64,000 bases of DNA from Gemmatimonadales bacterium (GTDB taxonomy: Bacteria; Gemmatimonadota; Gemmatimonadetes; Palauibacterales; Palauibacteraceae), in assembly GCA_009838765.1 (NCBI GenBank), contig VXQX01000077.1, positions 1 to 64,000 of the forward strand, read 5' to 3'. Every line of letters begins with the position of its first letter. The first letter of the stretch is position 1. The position numbers and the translations under genes were made by a program. Positions 27,784 to 36,106 of this stretch are shown here, one piece after another. The notes below the pieces were generated by a model. The model was given only the letters and a program-made list of their open reading frames with translations. It ran no database searches and was not told where the DNA came from.

Positions 27784-29192
27784 CGCTTTTCCCCCCGTCC
27801 CGCGCTCCGCCGACTGCGGGCGAAGAAGGGTATCCGTTTCGAGAAGTCCACCGGCATGGCCCGGCGGACCTCGGTCATCACGTCGACCGTCACCTCTGCG
27901 TGCCCGCGCTCGCGCGCGAACTTCTCCACACGTTCCGAAACCACGCCGCGCACGAAGCTGGGAATGGCGTTCAGCCGGGTGGCGGCCTCGGCGCTCCACG
28001 GCAGCTCCCGCTCGACCGCCGAGCCGTAGGTGACCGGCTGCCGCGGCTCGATCGCGGGCGCGATGCCGGGTGCCGGCTCGTAGGCGCAGGAAGAATCGGG
28101 ACCGAGCAGGTCTCCGTCCACCGCGTAGGCGCGGGCGCGGCAGCCGCCGCACAGGGCGCGGTACTCGCAGCGCCCGCACTTGCCGCCCGGTTCGCCCTCG
28201 CGCAGCAGGCGGAAGACGGTCGCCTCGCGCCAGATCTCGCCGAAGGACGCCTCGGCGAGGTCGCCGGCCACCTCCGGCATGTACGGGCACGGCGTCACCT
28301 TGCCCTCGGGCGTGATGCGGCAGTACTGGACGCCGCAGGGGCAGCGCGTCCGGTAGTTCAGGAGCGGCGAGTCCGGGTCCCGTTCGTACACGTGCCGCAT
28401 GAGTTGCGGCTGGCACTTGGAGCGGATCATCAGCCGCCCGCGGTAGTCTCGCTGGAGTTCGGCCAGCCGGGCCACGATCTCGTCGTTCTCCTCGGGGGCG
28501 AGTCCGCGCATTCCCTCTCCCCTGCCCGTCTCGACGAGGAAGTAGACGTTGAGGCAGACCGCGCCCTTCGCGTCCGCCCAGGCGGCGATCGCATCGAGTT
28601 CGTCCCGGTTCCCGCGCGTGACGGTGAACTGGATGAGGAAGTCGAGCCGGTGCTCGGCCAGCCGATCGACCGCGGCGAGTGTGTCCTCGAGCGCGCCCTC
28701 GCCGTGCCGGAAGCGGTCGTGATAGCGCGAGTCGAGGGAGTCGACGCTGAGGGCAACGCCCTGCACGCCGGCCGCCTTGAGCGAGGCGATGCGTTCATCG
28801 GTGAGCCCGGTGCCGTTCGTGCCCACGGTCACTGTGGCGCCGCGCTCGGCGGCGTAGGCGGCGATCTCCTCGAGGTCGGAGCGCACGAGCGGCTCCCCCC
28901 CGCTGAGGATGAGGAGCGGCGACGGACTCGTTTCGAGGATCTGGTCGATGACGCGGAAGCAGGCCGCGGTATCGAGTTCGTCCCCGTCCGCGTGCCACGA
29001 TCCGGCGGAGATGTAGCAGTGCGCGCAGGCGAGGTTGCAGCGGCGCGTAAGGTTCCAGGCGACCACGTGCGGGATCGCGACATCGGGTTCGGCCCGCGGA
29101 GACCCGGCGGCGGAGGCGCCGTCCCAGAGCGAACCGGGCACGGCCGGGCTCCGGTTCGCGACGGCTTCCGCGGCCAGCGGGGCCCCGGTCAC
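27780..29192 (-). CDS. Radical SAM/SPASM protein with C-terminal PCP_red-like module
   Basis: 470 residues. The radical SAM cluster motif CNLACAHC is at residues 52-59, with GGEPL following. The SPASM region has Cys-rich CPCGVQYC, GKVTPCPY and CGRCEYRALCGGC, binding further Fe-S clusters, as in haem d1 (NirJ), AhbD and peptide-modifying enzymes. The last 70 residues (PWSAEAATRLNAIPSFVRGV onwards) match the module found at the C-terminus of dark protochlorophyllide reductase subunit B. It is coupled to the bd-like oxidase gene by ATGA. I infer a maturation or cofactor-tailoring role; the substrate is unknown. Confidence 0.85.
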   Translation of the reverse strand: MTGAPLAAEAVANRSPAVPGSLWDGASAAGSPRAEPDVAIPHVVAWNLTRRCNLACAHCYISAGSWHADGDELDTAACFRVIDQILETSPSPLLILSGGEPLVRSDLEEIAAYAAERGATVTVGTNGTGLTDERIASLKAAGVQGVALSVDSLDSRYHDRFRHGEGALEDTLAAVDRLAEHRLDFLIQFTVTRGNRDELDAIAAWADAKGAVCLNVYFLVETGRGEGMRGLAPEENDEIVARLAELQRDYRGRLMIRSKCQPQLMRHVYERDPDSPLLNYRTRCPCGVQYCRITPEGKVTPCPYMPEVAGDLAEASFGEIWREATVFRLLREGEPGGKCGRCEYRALCGGCRARAYAVDGDLLGPDSSCAYEPAPGIAPAIEPRQPVTYGSAVERELPWSAEAATRLNAIPSFVRGVVSERVEKFARERGHAEVTVDVMTEVRRAMPVDFSKRIPFFARSRRSAGRGEKR

Positions 29193-31450
29193 TTCGCGCG
29201 TGACCCCTGCTCCGAAGCGGGACGGACGTCCGCTCCCGACTCTTCGCCCAGTTCGGTGCGCGCGAACTTCTCGACCGCCGCGCGGGCATCGTCGGGCGAC
29301 ACCATCTTGAAGTCGACGGGACAGTCCGCCGCCTGCTGCTCGATGTCGCGGATCGGACAGCGCGTTACGCCGGAAGCCTTCGCTTCCTCGATGAAGCGCT
29401 TCATCTCCTCGCTCATGCCGTCGACGCCGGCAGCTTCGGCCCGCGCCTGCTTCGCCTTCAACTCGTTGAACATCACGAGCATCGTGTCGAGGTCGAACTC
29501 GTCGGCCGCGATCATCGCGTCCTTGTTCTCGTCCATCACGACGGTCGTCACGCGCCACATGCCCTGGTCGCGGGCGAAGCGCTCCACCGTGTTCCGAGCG
29601 AGGGGGCGGGCGATCAGCGGCACGCGCCCCAGCCGCTCGAACGCCTCGTGCGTCCACACGATCGGGTCGGCGTCCGTGCGGTCGCGGGGGATCTGGTTGT
29701 CCGTGACCGGACACTTCGCCATCACGGGGAGGGGGGCCTCGAAGGCGTCCGCGTCGCTCGTCTCCACGACGGTGCGCTTCATCGCCTCACCCGCCTTCAC
29801 CTCCGCGAGGGCGAGCTCCTCGGCGTCACCGATCCCCATCACGAGCTGCATGTGGGTCGGAAGGAGCTTCTTGATCGCCTCGTCCAGGCGCTCGTTCGTC
29901 ACCACGGGCAACTGGTCGCGGTTCCAGAGTTCCGTCTTCTCCGCCTTCCCCCGCCCGTTGGCGGCCTGTCCGACCTCGGCGATCGACGGGGCCGCGCCGG
30001 TCTCCAGCGCGTCGCGCGCCACCTTCGCGGTGCCGCTCGCCCCATTGCCGGCCGCGGCGTTTCCATCGGCCGGCGGCGACGCCGCCCGGTACTGCTTCTC
30101 GTCCTTCGGGTTCGGGACGAAGGCGGCCGCGTAACGGCTCCCGGGGCCATAGTGTTCGAGGACGAACTCCTCGACGGCCTTGCGGGCGATCCCCAGGGCG
30201 AAGGGCGGCACGCGCAGGATCCTCACCTCCGCCTCGGGTGCCCACTCGAGCCCGGCCTCGCCGTCCTCCTCGATCCAGGGGATCTCCTCCGGCCGGACGT
30301 TCCCGGTCCCGAGGAGGAGGATGTTCGTATCCGCGAGCGAGACGAGGTTGTCGGCCTGCGAGCCGATGTCCGTGCCCTCGATGCGGTGCGAGCCGTGGCG
30401 GGCCACGACGATGAGGGACGGATCGATCTCCTCGGCCCACTTGAGGAGCACGTCGAACGGCTTCCCGACCAGCACCTGGGTCTCGATGTCGACCTCGGGA
30501 TACTCGCTCGCCATCACCTCGGCCCGCTTGATGTTCGCCTTGCAGAGGCGGAGGAGGCCCTTGTCGATGATGTTGTTGTGGAGCTCTTCCTGCTCCTCGA
30601 ACTTGAACACCTTCGAGGCCTGGACGGAGAGCACGTCCTTGATGTTGTGGAAGACGACGTGGTGGTACTGCACGTCGAAGGCGCTTGCGATGTAGACCGT
30701 GGCGCCGTATTCGCGCGCCATTTCGAGCGCGATCCTCAGGCCCTTGTAGGCGTAGGCCGACCCGTCCACGCCGACGAGCCACTTGCCGCCCTCCAGCGGC
30801 CGGTCGTCGCGAACGATGAGCGCGTCCTTTTCGATCCCGCGGAGCGCGCGCGCCACGACGCCGCCGAGGCGGCTCCGTTCCTGCCTCCCGAGACCGTGGG
30901 CGCCGATGGTGACGAGGTCGTAGTCGCGGCCGGAGGTACCCGCGAGCTTGTCCTCCTGCTCTTCGTCCTCGGCCACGAGCCGGCCGTTCTCGCCCAGCTT
31001 GACGTCCGCCCGCTGCTTTTCGCTGCCGTCGTAGTTGTGGGCGATGTTGGGGTCGAAGCCGATGAGGCTCGGGAGACGTCCGCCGCCGCGGTTCGCCTCG
31101 TTGATGATCTCCTCGTAGTTGATGCCCTCGAGGAGCTGCCGCGTGAGGGTCACCCCGGCTTCGGAGCAGCGGCGGTGGAGCTGGTCCAGGAAGCTGTCCG
31201 AGATGAGTTGCAGCCCCTTCTCGATCAGCTTGTCGTGGATCTTGCGCTGCCTGCGGATCTCCGCCGGCTCCTGGAACTGGGCCGGGAGCCCGATCTCGAG
31301 CTGGCGGAACCGGATGTCGTGGAGGCGCGCGGCGTAGACGTGAGAGCCGGTGATGCGGCCCCCGGAGCGAGCGCAGAGTTCGATGGCTCGGTCCACGGCC
31401 CAGTCCGACTCGCGCGAGTTATCGACCGGGACGAATACCTCTCGATACAT
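29189..31450 (-). CDS. Tandem universal-stress protein with PCP_red-like modules
   Basis: 753 residues. Two Usp domains: one starts at MYREVFVPVDNSRESDWAVD and closes with TIGAHGLGRQERSR; the second starts at KWLVGVDGSAYAYKGL and closes with VARHGSHRIEGTD. The C-terminal 300 residues hold PCP_red-like stretches (WTHEAFERLGRVPLIARPLA, VERFARDQG) and isolated Cys-Pro motifs (CPVTDNQ, CPIRD, DCPVDF). The Usp part may bind ATP. It overlaps the radical SAM gene by GTGA. ATG 31450 is chosen because the 12 codons upstream are not Usp-like. Exact task unknown. Confidence 0.82.
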   Translation of the reverse strand: MYREVFVPVDNSRESDWAVDRAIELCARSGGRITGSHVYAARLHDIRFRQLEIGLPAQFQEPAEIRRQRKIHDKLIEKGLQLISDSFLDQLHRRCSEAGVTLTRQLLEGINYEEIINEANRGGGRLPSLIGFDPNIAHNYDGSEKQRADVKLGENGRLVAEDEEQEDKLAGTSGRDYDLVTIGAHGLGRQERSRLGGVVARALRGIEKDALIVRDDRPLEGGKWLVGVDGSAYAYKGLRIALEMAREYGATVYIASAFDVQYHHVVFHNIKDVLSVQASKVFKFEEQEELHNNIIDKGLLRLCKANIKRAEVMASEYPEVDIETQVLVGKPFDVLLKWAEEIDPSLIVVARHGSHRIEGTDIGSQADNLVSLADTNILLLGTGNVRPEEIPWIEEDGEAGLEWAPEAEVRILRVPPFALGIARKAVEEFVLEHYGPGSRYAAAFVPNPKDEKQYRAASPPADGNAAAGNGASGTAKVARDALETGAAPSIAEVGQAANGRGKAEKTELWNRDQLPVVTNERLDEAIKKLLPTHMQLVMGIGDAEELALAEVKAGEAMKRTVVETSDADAFEAPLPVMAKCPVTDNQIPRDRTDADPIVWTHEAFERLGRVPLIARPLARNTVERFARDQGMWRVTTVVMDENKDAMIAADEFDLDTMLVMFNELKAKQARAEAAGVDGMSEEMKRFIEEAKASGVTRCPIRDIEQQAADCPVDFKMVSPDDARAAVEKFARTELGEESGADVRPASEQGSRAK

Positions 31451-31636
31451 GGCGCTCCGTTGGACGGCATGCTGCGGCCGGTTCACGCTGCTCGCACCAG
31501 CCTCGCCCGGGTGCGAAGCCCGGATGTACGCAGCTCGCGAAAGTCGGCCACGGACGAGGAATTCGGCGATGCTGGTTCAAGGCCTTCGGGGTCGCCCGGA
31601 GGTCCGGACCCCCGCTTATGGGCCAAGAAGTTGCGG

Positions 31637-31656
31637 TTGACCACGGGGAAAGTCAA
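31637..31656. promoter_or_regulatory. Possible operator: TTGAC-N10-GTCAA inverted repeat
   Basis: A dyad in the 213-base gap upstream of the Usp gene and downstream of the ABC permease gene. The half-sites recall CRP/FNR-family operators, but the 10-base spacing is longer than the usual 4-6. It could control the oxidase-maturation genes. Evidence is the dyad and its position only. Confidence 0.25.
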
Positions 31657-31663
31657 ACGCGGT

Positions 31664-32371
31664 CTAGGGAGTTCGCGGCCAGCGGAGGCGGCGGCTCCAA
31701 TCCGAGGCGAAAACGGCGGCCCCGAAGGTCGCGCCGGCCGCAACGAGAAGGCTTGGCAGCCAGACGGAAGCCTCCATGGGCATCCCGCTGGTGCCGGCCG
31801 TGAGCGCGGCCCGCAGCGGCGTGTACGGATTCCACTCGGCGACGAGGGAGGTCCAGCCGGGAACGGGGGTCCGGAAGAAGCCGGCGAGGTGAAGGAGGAG
31901 AAGGGAAAGCGCCGCGGAAGCGAGGGCCGCTTCGGCGAGCGAGCGCACCGCGGCCGCCACGAGGGGACCCAGCAGGTTCGCGAACCACAGCGTCGCGAGG
32001 ACCGACAGGAGGACAACGGGACCCGCGCCTGCTCCGCCGGCCGACCACAGGAGGACGAGGGCGGCGGGCGCAAGCTGGAGCGCGTCGATCGTCGTGCCGG
32101 CGAGCGTGCGCTCGAGGAACCAGCGGGGCGCGGAGTAGCCGGTGCGGAGGATCTCATCGAGCCAGCCGTCTCGGGCGTCGCGCACAGCCGGAATGGCTGA
32201 ACCGAAAGCTCCGAAAAAGACGATGAACACGCCGAAGACTGCGACCCGGTGCGGCGCCGCGGCTGCGCTGAGGGCGACAGGCGTGAGGAGGAGGAGCGGG
32301 ACCGCGACGTTCCACAGAAACAACCGCCGCCGCCGGAGGGCGGTGCGCCACGCCAGACGCCAGATCGTCAC
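31664..32371 (-). CDS. ABC-2 type transporter permease
   Basis: 235 residues, six helices, resembling CcmB-like or ABC-2 permeases. ATG 32371 overlaps the stop of the ATPase gene, so they form one exporter. Substrate is not visible from sequence. Its place among Fe-S, cytochrome and oxidase genes hints at haem, copper or cofactor export, by analogy with CcmAB; this is inference. Confidence 0.75.
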   Translation of the reverse strand: MTIWRLAWRTALRRRRLFLWNVAVPLLLLTPVALSAAAAPHRVAVFGVFIVFFGAFGSAIPAVRDARDGWLDEILRTGYSAPRWFLERTLAGTTIDALQLAPAALVLLWSAGGAGAGPVVLLSVLATLWFANLLGPLVAAAVRSLAEAALASAALSLLLLHLAGFFRTPVPGWTSLVAEWNPYTPLRAALTAGTSGMPMEASVWLPSLLVAAGATFGAAVFASDWSRRLRWPRTP

Positions 32372-33315
32372 CGGGCGCGCCCTTCCAGACGCCGGCCCGT
32401 GAGCGTCGCGAACGCGTCCGCAAGATCGGGTTCCCGGACATCGACGGAGGCGACGGAGGCGCCGCCGCGCAGGACCCAGGCCAGCGTCTCCGGGAGGGCC
32501 CGGCTCGGGTCCTCGACCCTAAGGATCACCGCGCTCTCGTCCCAGGCCGACGCGCGCACCGCCGGCGGCGCGGGGCCGAGTGTGTCGGGATCGGGACTCT
32601 TCCCGGCGGCAAACCGGATCTCGACGCGCGGACGGGCGCCGACGCGCTCCAGGAGCCGGGCCGGGGTATCCGCCACCGCGCAGCGGCCATCGACGATGAA
32701 CGCGACGCGGTCGCAGTGCGCCGCGGCGAAGGCGGGATCATGGGCGGACAGCACGGAGGTCTTCCTGGCCGCGCGGTGGTCGGCGAGGGCTTCGGCGAAG
32801 GCCTCCCGCCCGCCGGGGTCGAGCCCGGCCAGCGGTTCGTCGAGGAGGAGGAGGGGGGCCGCGGTACCGAACGCGGTCGCGAGGGCAAGCCGTCTCCGCA
32901 TACCGCTCGAGTAGGTGCCGGCGGGGCGGTCCGCGTCGGCCTCGAGCCCGAAGCGCGCGAGCCAGGCGTTGGCCGTAGCACGCGCCTCGCCGGACCCCGC
33001 GCCGTGGAGTTCGAGCAGGATGGCCGCGTTTTCACGCCCGCTGAGCCACGTGCGGAGGGCGGGCCGGTCGGTGGCGAGCCAGCGCTTTCGGGCATCGTCG
33101 ACGCCGGCGGTCCGTCGCATCCCCGGAACGCCGTCGCCGCCGAGGAGGCGGAGGAAGGTCGATTTTCCGGATCCGTTCGGGCCGAGGAGCGCGAGGCACT
33201 CTCCCTCGCGGACTTCGAGCGAGAGGTCCTTGAGGGCGGGACTCCCATCGGGGTAGCGGTAGGCGACCGCCTCCGCCGTCACCAGCAGCGGCTTCGCCCC
33301 TGCGCCGGGGCTCAC
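32368..33315 (-). CDS. ABC transporter ATPase
   Basis: 315 residues. Walker A GPNGSGKST, signature YSSGMRRRLALA (the variant common in ABC-2 exporters), Walker B LLLLDEPLAGLDP and a switch His in SAHDP. A C-terminal extension of about 110 residues follows. GTG 33315 overlaps the ferredoxin stop (GTGA). Works with the permease encoded next. Confidence 0.92.
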   Translation of the reverse strand: MSPGAGAKPLLVTAEAVAYRYPDGSPALKDLSLEVREGECLALLGPNGSGKSTFLRLLGGDGVPGMRRTAGVDDARKRWLATDRPALRTWLSGRENAAILLELHGAGSGEARATANAWLARFGLEADADRPAGTYSSGMRRRLALATAFGTAAPLLLLDEPLAGLDPGGREAFAEALADHRAARKTSVLSAHDPAFAAAHCDRVAFIVDGRCAVADTPARLLERVGARPRVEIRFAAGKSPDPDTLGPAPPAVRASAWDESAVILRVEDPSRALPETLAWVLRGGASVASVDVREPDLADAFATLTGRRLEGRAR

Positions 33316-33605
33316 GGAACGATCTCGATCCCGTCTTCCAGGACGGTGATCGCGTCGACCGGGCAGGACGCGCACGCCTCGATGAAACGCTGCCGCGAGG
33401 CGTGTTCGGGTCCGGTGAAGACCGCCACTCCATCCTCATCGAGATCGAAGGCCTCCGGCGCCTCCTCAATACAGTCCCCGAAGCCGACGCACAGGTCACG
33501 GTCGATGACGGCGCGAACCCCGTGGACCTCCCGCTCCACGGACGGGTCCGGCGTCCCCGTCCCCTCACCCGCATCTCCCACGCCTGCGCCGCCGTCCGTC
33601 ACCAC
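33312..33605 (-). CDS. Single-cluster ferredoxin
   Basis: 97 residues. CVGFGDC and CASCPVDAI give a Cx5C ... Cx2CP pattern typical of [3Fe-4S] or [4Fe-4S] monocluster ferredoxins, with the usual APEAFDLDEDG in between. The first 25 residues are an acidic, flexible leader. Probably an electron donor to a neighbour such as the radical SAM enzyme. GTG 33605 start, 3 bases from the zinc-ribbon gene. Confidence 0.9.
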   Translation of the reverse strand: MVTDGGAGVGDAGEGTGTPDPSVEREVHGVRAVIDRDLCVGFGDCIEEAPEAFDLDEDGVAVFTGPEHASRQRFIEACASCPVDAITVLEDGIEIVP

Positions 33606-33608
33606 CGG

Positions 33609-34052
33609 CTACATGCCTTCCAGCCCGAGATCGGAGCGGGCACGATCCATGACGGCGGGCGTCATTTCCTCGATCCCGCGCTCCCGGGCGTATTCGTTGT
33701 AGATCTTCTTCACCATCCCCCGCACGAAGGAGGGTACGTGGCCGAGCCGCTCGACCGCATCCACGTTCCAGCGCACGGGTCCGGGGTTCGTCAACGGCGC
33801 TGCGGGCAAGGCTTCGTCGCGCGGGTCCTCCACGCCGGCGCGAATGCCCTCGAAGTTCTCGTTCGGGACGGTCCGACCTCCCACCTTCACGCCGAGCGAA
33901 CTCACGAGTTGCGTCTCCATGGGGTTGGCGAGCATCGCCGTCTTCCGCCCGCAGGCGGGGCACCTGAAGACGGCGGCCATTGTGCCGTCGCCGGGTACGG
34001 CCCGCTCGTCGAAGGCCATCTGCCGGTCGCACTCCACGCAGAGGAACTTCAT
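33609..34052 (-). CDS. Zinc-ribbon protein with PCP_red-like module
   Basis: 147 residues. The N-terminal ribbon uses CVECDR and CPACGR. After a linker comes a PCP_red-like unit (VRWNVDAVERLGHVPSFVRG) very close to those in the radical SAM and Usp proteins. ATG 34052 overlaps the stop of the Mrp-type ATPase gene. Looks like a small adaptor binding metal or a tetrapyrrole; function not established. Confidence 0.8.
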   Translation of the reverse strand: MKFLCVECDRQMAFDERAVPGDGTMAAVFRCPACGRKTAMLANPMETQLVSSLGVKVGGRTVPNENFEGIRAGVEDPRDEALPAAPLTNPGPVRWNVDAVERLGHVPSFVRGMVKKIYNEYARERGIEEMTPAVMDRARSDLGLEGM

Positions 34053-34939
34053 CGCGTCGCGGGCGCCGCGCGGAGCACGTCGACCATCGTCCGGACGGCT
34101 TCCGCTGTGGGCCCTCCACCAGCCAGCCATTCCTCAAGCCGCCCCTCGTCCGCCGCGGCCCCCAACGCCGCGTCGAAGGGGAGTCGCGCGAGCAGCGGGG
34201 CCCGAAAGCGCTCCGCCAGCTCGGCCCCGGCGTTTCCGGCGTGCAGCGGCGCGAGCCCCCCGCAGGCGTCGCAGCGAACCCCCGACAGGTTCTCCACGAG
34301 TCCCGGCATGGGGAGGCCGCGTCTCCGGGCGAGATCGAGCGAGCGGGCCACGGCATCGCGGGAAGCCGCGCTCGGGATGGTGACCGCGATGATGCCCGCC
34401 AGTCCGGGGACGAGCGCGTGAAGCTCGGCGAGGCGCTGGGTGCCAGGTGGCAGGTCCACGAGCAGCACATCCAGCTCTCCCCACGCGACATCCGACAAAA
34501 ATTCGCGCAGAGCCCCCCGCTCCTGGGCGCCGCGCCACACGAAACCGGCGTCGGCGGGCTCGCGCCACGTGAGGGCGCGGTCCGGCTCCATGAGAAACGC
34601 CATCGACATGACGCGGACCCCGGCGCGCGAGGAGGGCGGCGCGAATCCGTTCCGGGATTCGGCGAGGACTCCGGGCTCGATGCCGAGGAGGCGCGGCACG
34701 CTGGGGCCGTTCAGGTCGGCGTCGACCAGGCCCACGCGATCCCCGCGGCGGGCGAGCGCGGTCGCGAGGAGGCCGGAGACGAGGCTCTTCCCCACGCCGC
34801 CCTTGCCGCTCATCACCGCGATGACCCGGGCGACGGAAGCGAGCCGCACGGACACGCGCTCGTCCCCCGCCGCGATCTGGTCGGGGAGATCCGAACGCAG
34901 TTCGTCCACTTCGTGGTAGGTGCGAAATCCGGAACTCAT
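34049..34939 (-). CDS. Mrp/NBP35-type P-loop ATPase
   Basis: 296 residues. Deviant Walker A GKGGVGKS, switch II VDLPPGTQ and a CDACGG pair fit the Mrp/ApbC family that carries Fe-S clusters for apoproteins. ATG 34939 is the first gene of the run and sits next to the 300-base spacer with repeat copy 1. It could load clusters onto the ferredoxin and radical SAM protein below. Confidence 0.88.
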   Translation of the reverse strand: MSSGFRTYHEVDELRSDLPDQIAAGDERVSVRLASVARVIAVMSGKGGVGKSLVSGLLATALARRGDRVGLVDADLNGPSVPRLLGIEPGVLAESRNGFAPPSSRAGVRVMSMAFLMEPDRALTWREPADAGFVWRGAQERGALREFLSDVAWGELDVLLVDLPPGTQRLAELHALVPGLAGIIAVTIPSAASRDAVARSLDLARRRGLPMPGLVENLSGVRCDACGGLAPLHAGNAGAELAERFRAPLLARLPFDAALGAAADEGRLEEWLAGGGPTAEAVRTMVDVLRAAPATR

Positions 34940-34986
34940 GGGGAGTGGAAGCTCCAATCGGGCCGGCAGACGGTCAACAGTGGATA

Positions 34987-35169
34987 GCAGCCCGTGGCAA
35001 AACCCCGCTGCGTTCGAGCGGCGCTGCAGGTCGCCATCCCCAGAGGGGGCCCCCCGGCGCTCTGCGTCGCTCCTCGATCACGTAGCGCTGCTATGCTCCC
35101 TCGTCGCTCCTTGTCAGGCGAACGTTTCACCGCTCTCGGCGATTGACGCGGGGTTTTGCCACGGACTGC
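34987..35169. repeat. MITE-like palindromic repeat, copy 1
   Basis: About 183 bp with terminal inverted repeats of consensus GCAGYCCGTGGCAAAACCCC. The interior has a core GCTATGCTCCCTCGTCGC and a short palindrome CCCCAGAGGGG. It fills most of the 313-base spacer 34940-35252, which holds no credible gene. Read on the plus strand its right end leads towards the gene at 35253. It has no transposase. Confidence 0.8.
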
Positions 35170-35252
35170 CAGAGGCGAAGTTTCGGCTCGCGTCCCGCCT
35201 TCGTACGATGTTCGAAAGACGGATCGAAGTCCACCGTGAATCGGAACATCCC

Positions 35253-35480
35253 ATGTCGATCATCGGGTTTCACCGTTTTCTCATCGCAACGGCCATCGTC
35301 TTCTGCGCCGTCTTCGCCGCGTGGGAGTTCCGGATCTTCGCGAGCGCCGGGAGTCTCGGGGCGCTCGCGATCGGTGTGATCTTCGCGCTCGCGGCGGCGG
35401 CGCTGGCCTACTATCTCGCCAACCTGGCCAGGTTCCTGGACGGAACGCGGCACGAGTCCCCGTGGCACCGGGGTCGGTGA
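35253..35480 (+). CDS. Small two-helix membrane protein
   Basis: 75 residues. Two hydrophobic helices (FLIATAIVFCAVFAAWEF and GALAIGVIFALAAAALAYYL) and a basic tail. No family recognised. Its stop overlaps the GTG of the HmuY-like gene (GTGA), so the two are likely made together. Confidence 0.7.
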   Translation: MSIIGFHRFLIATAIVFCAVFAAWEFRIFASAGSLGALAIGVIFALAAAALAYYLANLARFLDGTRHESPWHRGR

Positions 35481-36106
35481 GGCGCGAGGACCGGGCGGAC
35501 GGAGGCCGGCCGGTTGTACTCTATTTCGCGGCCGCCGTGTTCCTGTTCATCCTCGTCGTCGTCGTTGCCGGCTCGTTCACGAGGCCCGACCCCGTCACCT
35601 TCGTTCCAACGCCCGTCGCCCTGCGCGCCCCCGTGGACCGGTTCGTCGTGGACACGGTCACCGTCGATGCCCGGGACGGCTCGCGATGGGTCTACTTCGA
35701 TTTCGACCGGGGGAGCGCGGTCGCCGGCCCGCTCGCCGGCTGGGATCTCGCGCTCAACCGGTATCACGTCGTCGTGAACGGCGGCGCCGGATACCCCGGG
35801 GCCGGCGGAGCGATCGCCATCGGCGCGCCGTGGGAAACCGTGACCGAGGCCCCGGCGTCCGGTTACGCGACGACGGAGGGCGCGCTGGAGGATGGCCCGG
35901 CGACGCCCGGACTCGAGCGCTGGTACCGGTACGGGTTCTTCTCCCACCTCCTCGAACCGAAGGACGAGACGTACGTGATCCGGACGGCGGAGGGTGGCTA
36001 CGCGAAGCTGAGGATCCTGAGCTATTACTGCCCGCAGGCGACGCCCGGATGCGTGACCCTCATGTACGGCTTTCAGGGAGACGGTTCGCGGCGCCTCACG
36101 GACTGA
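35477..36106 (+). CDS. HmuY-like haem-binding protein
   Basis: 209 residues. An N-terminal helix (VVLYFAAAVFLFILVVVVAG) anchors a beta-rich domain. WVYFDFDRG, GWDLALNRYHVVVNGG and the closing LRILSYYC are the hallmarks of the HmuY family, known mainly from haem scavenging in Bacteroidota. Two Cys near the C-terminus may pair. The tail runs 11 bases into the 3' end of convergent hemC. Haem binding is inferred from family. Confidence 0.75.
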   Translation: MRREDRADGGRPVVLYFAAAVFLFILVVVVAGSFTRPDPVTFVPTPVALRAPVDRFVVDTVTVDARDGSRWVYFDFDRGSAVAGPLAGWDLALNRYHVVVNGGAGYPGAGGAIAIGAPWETVTEAPASGYATTEGALEDGPATPGLERWYRYGFFSHLLEPKDETYVIRTAEGGYAKLRILSYYCPQATPGCVTLMYGFQGDGSRRLTD

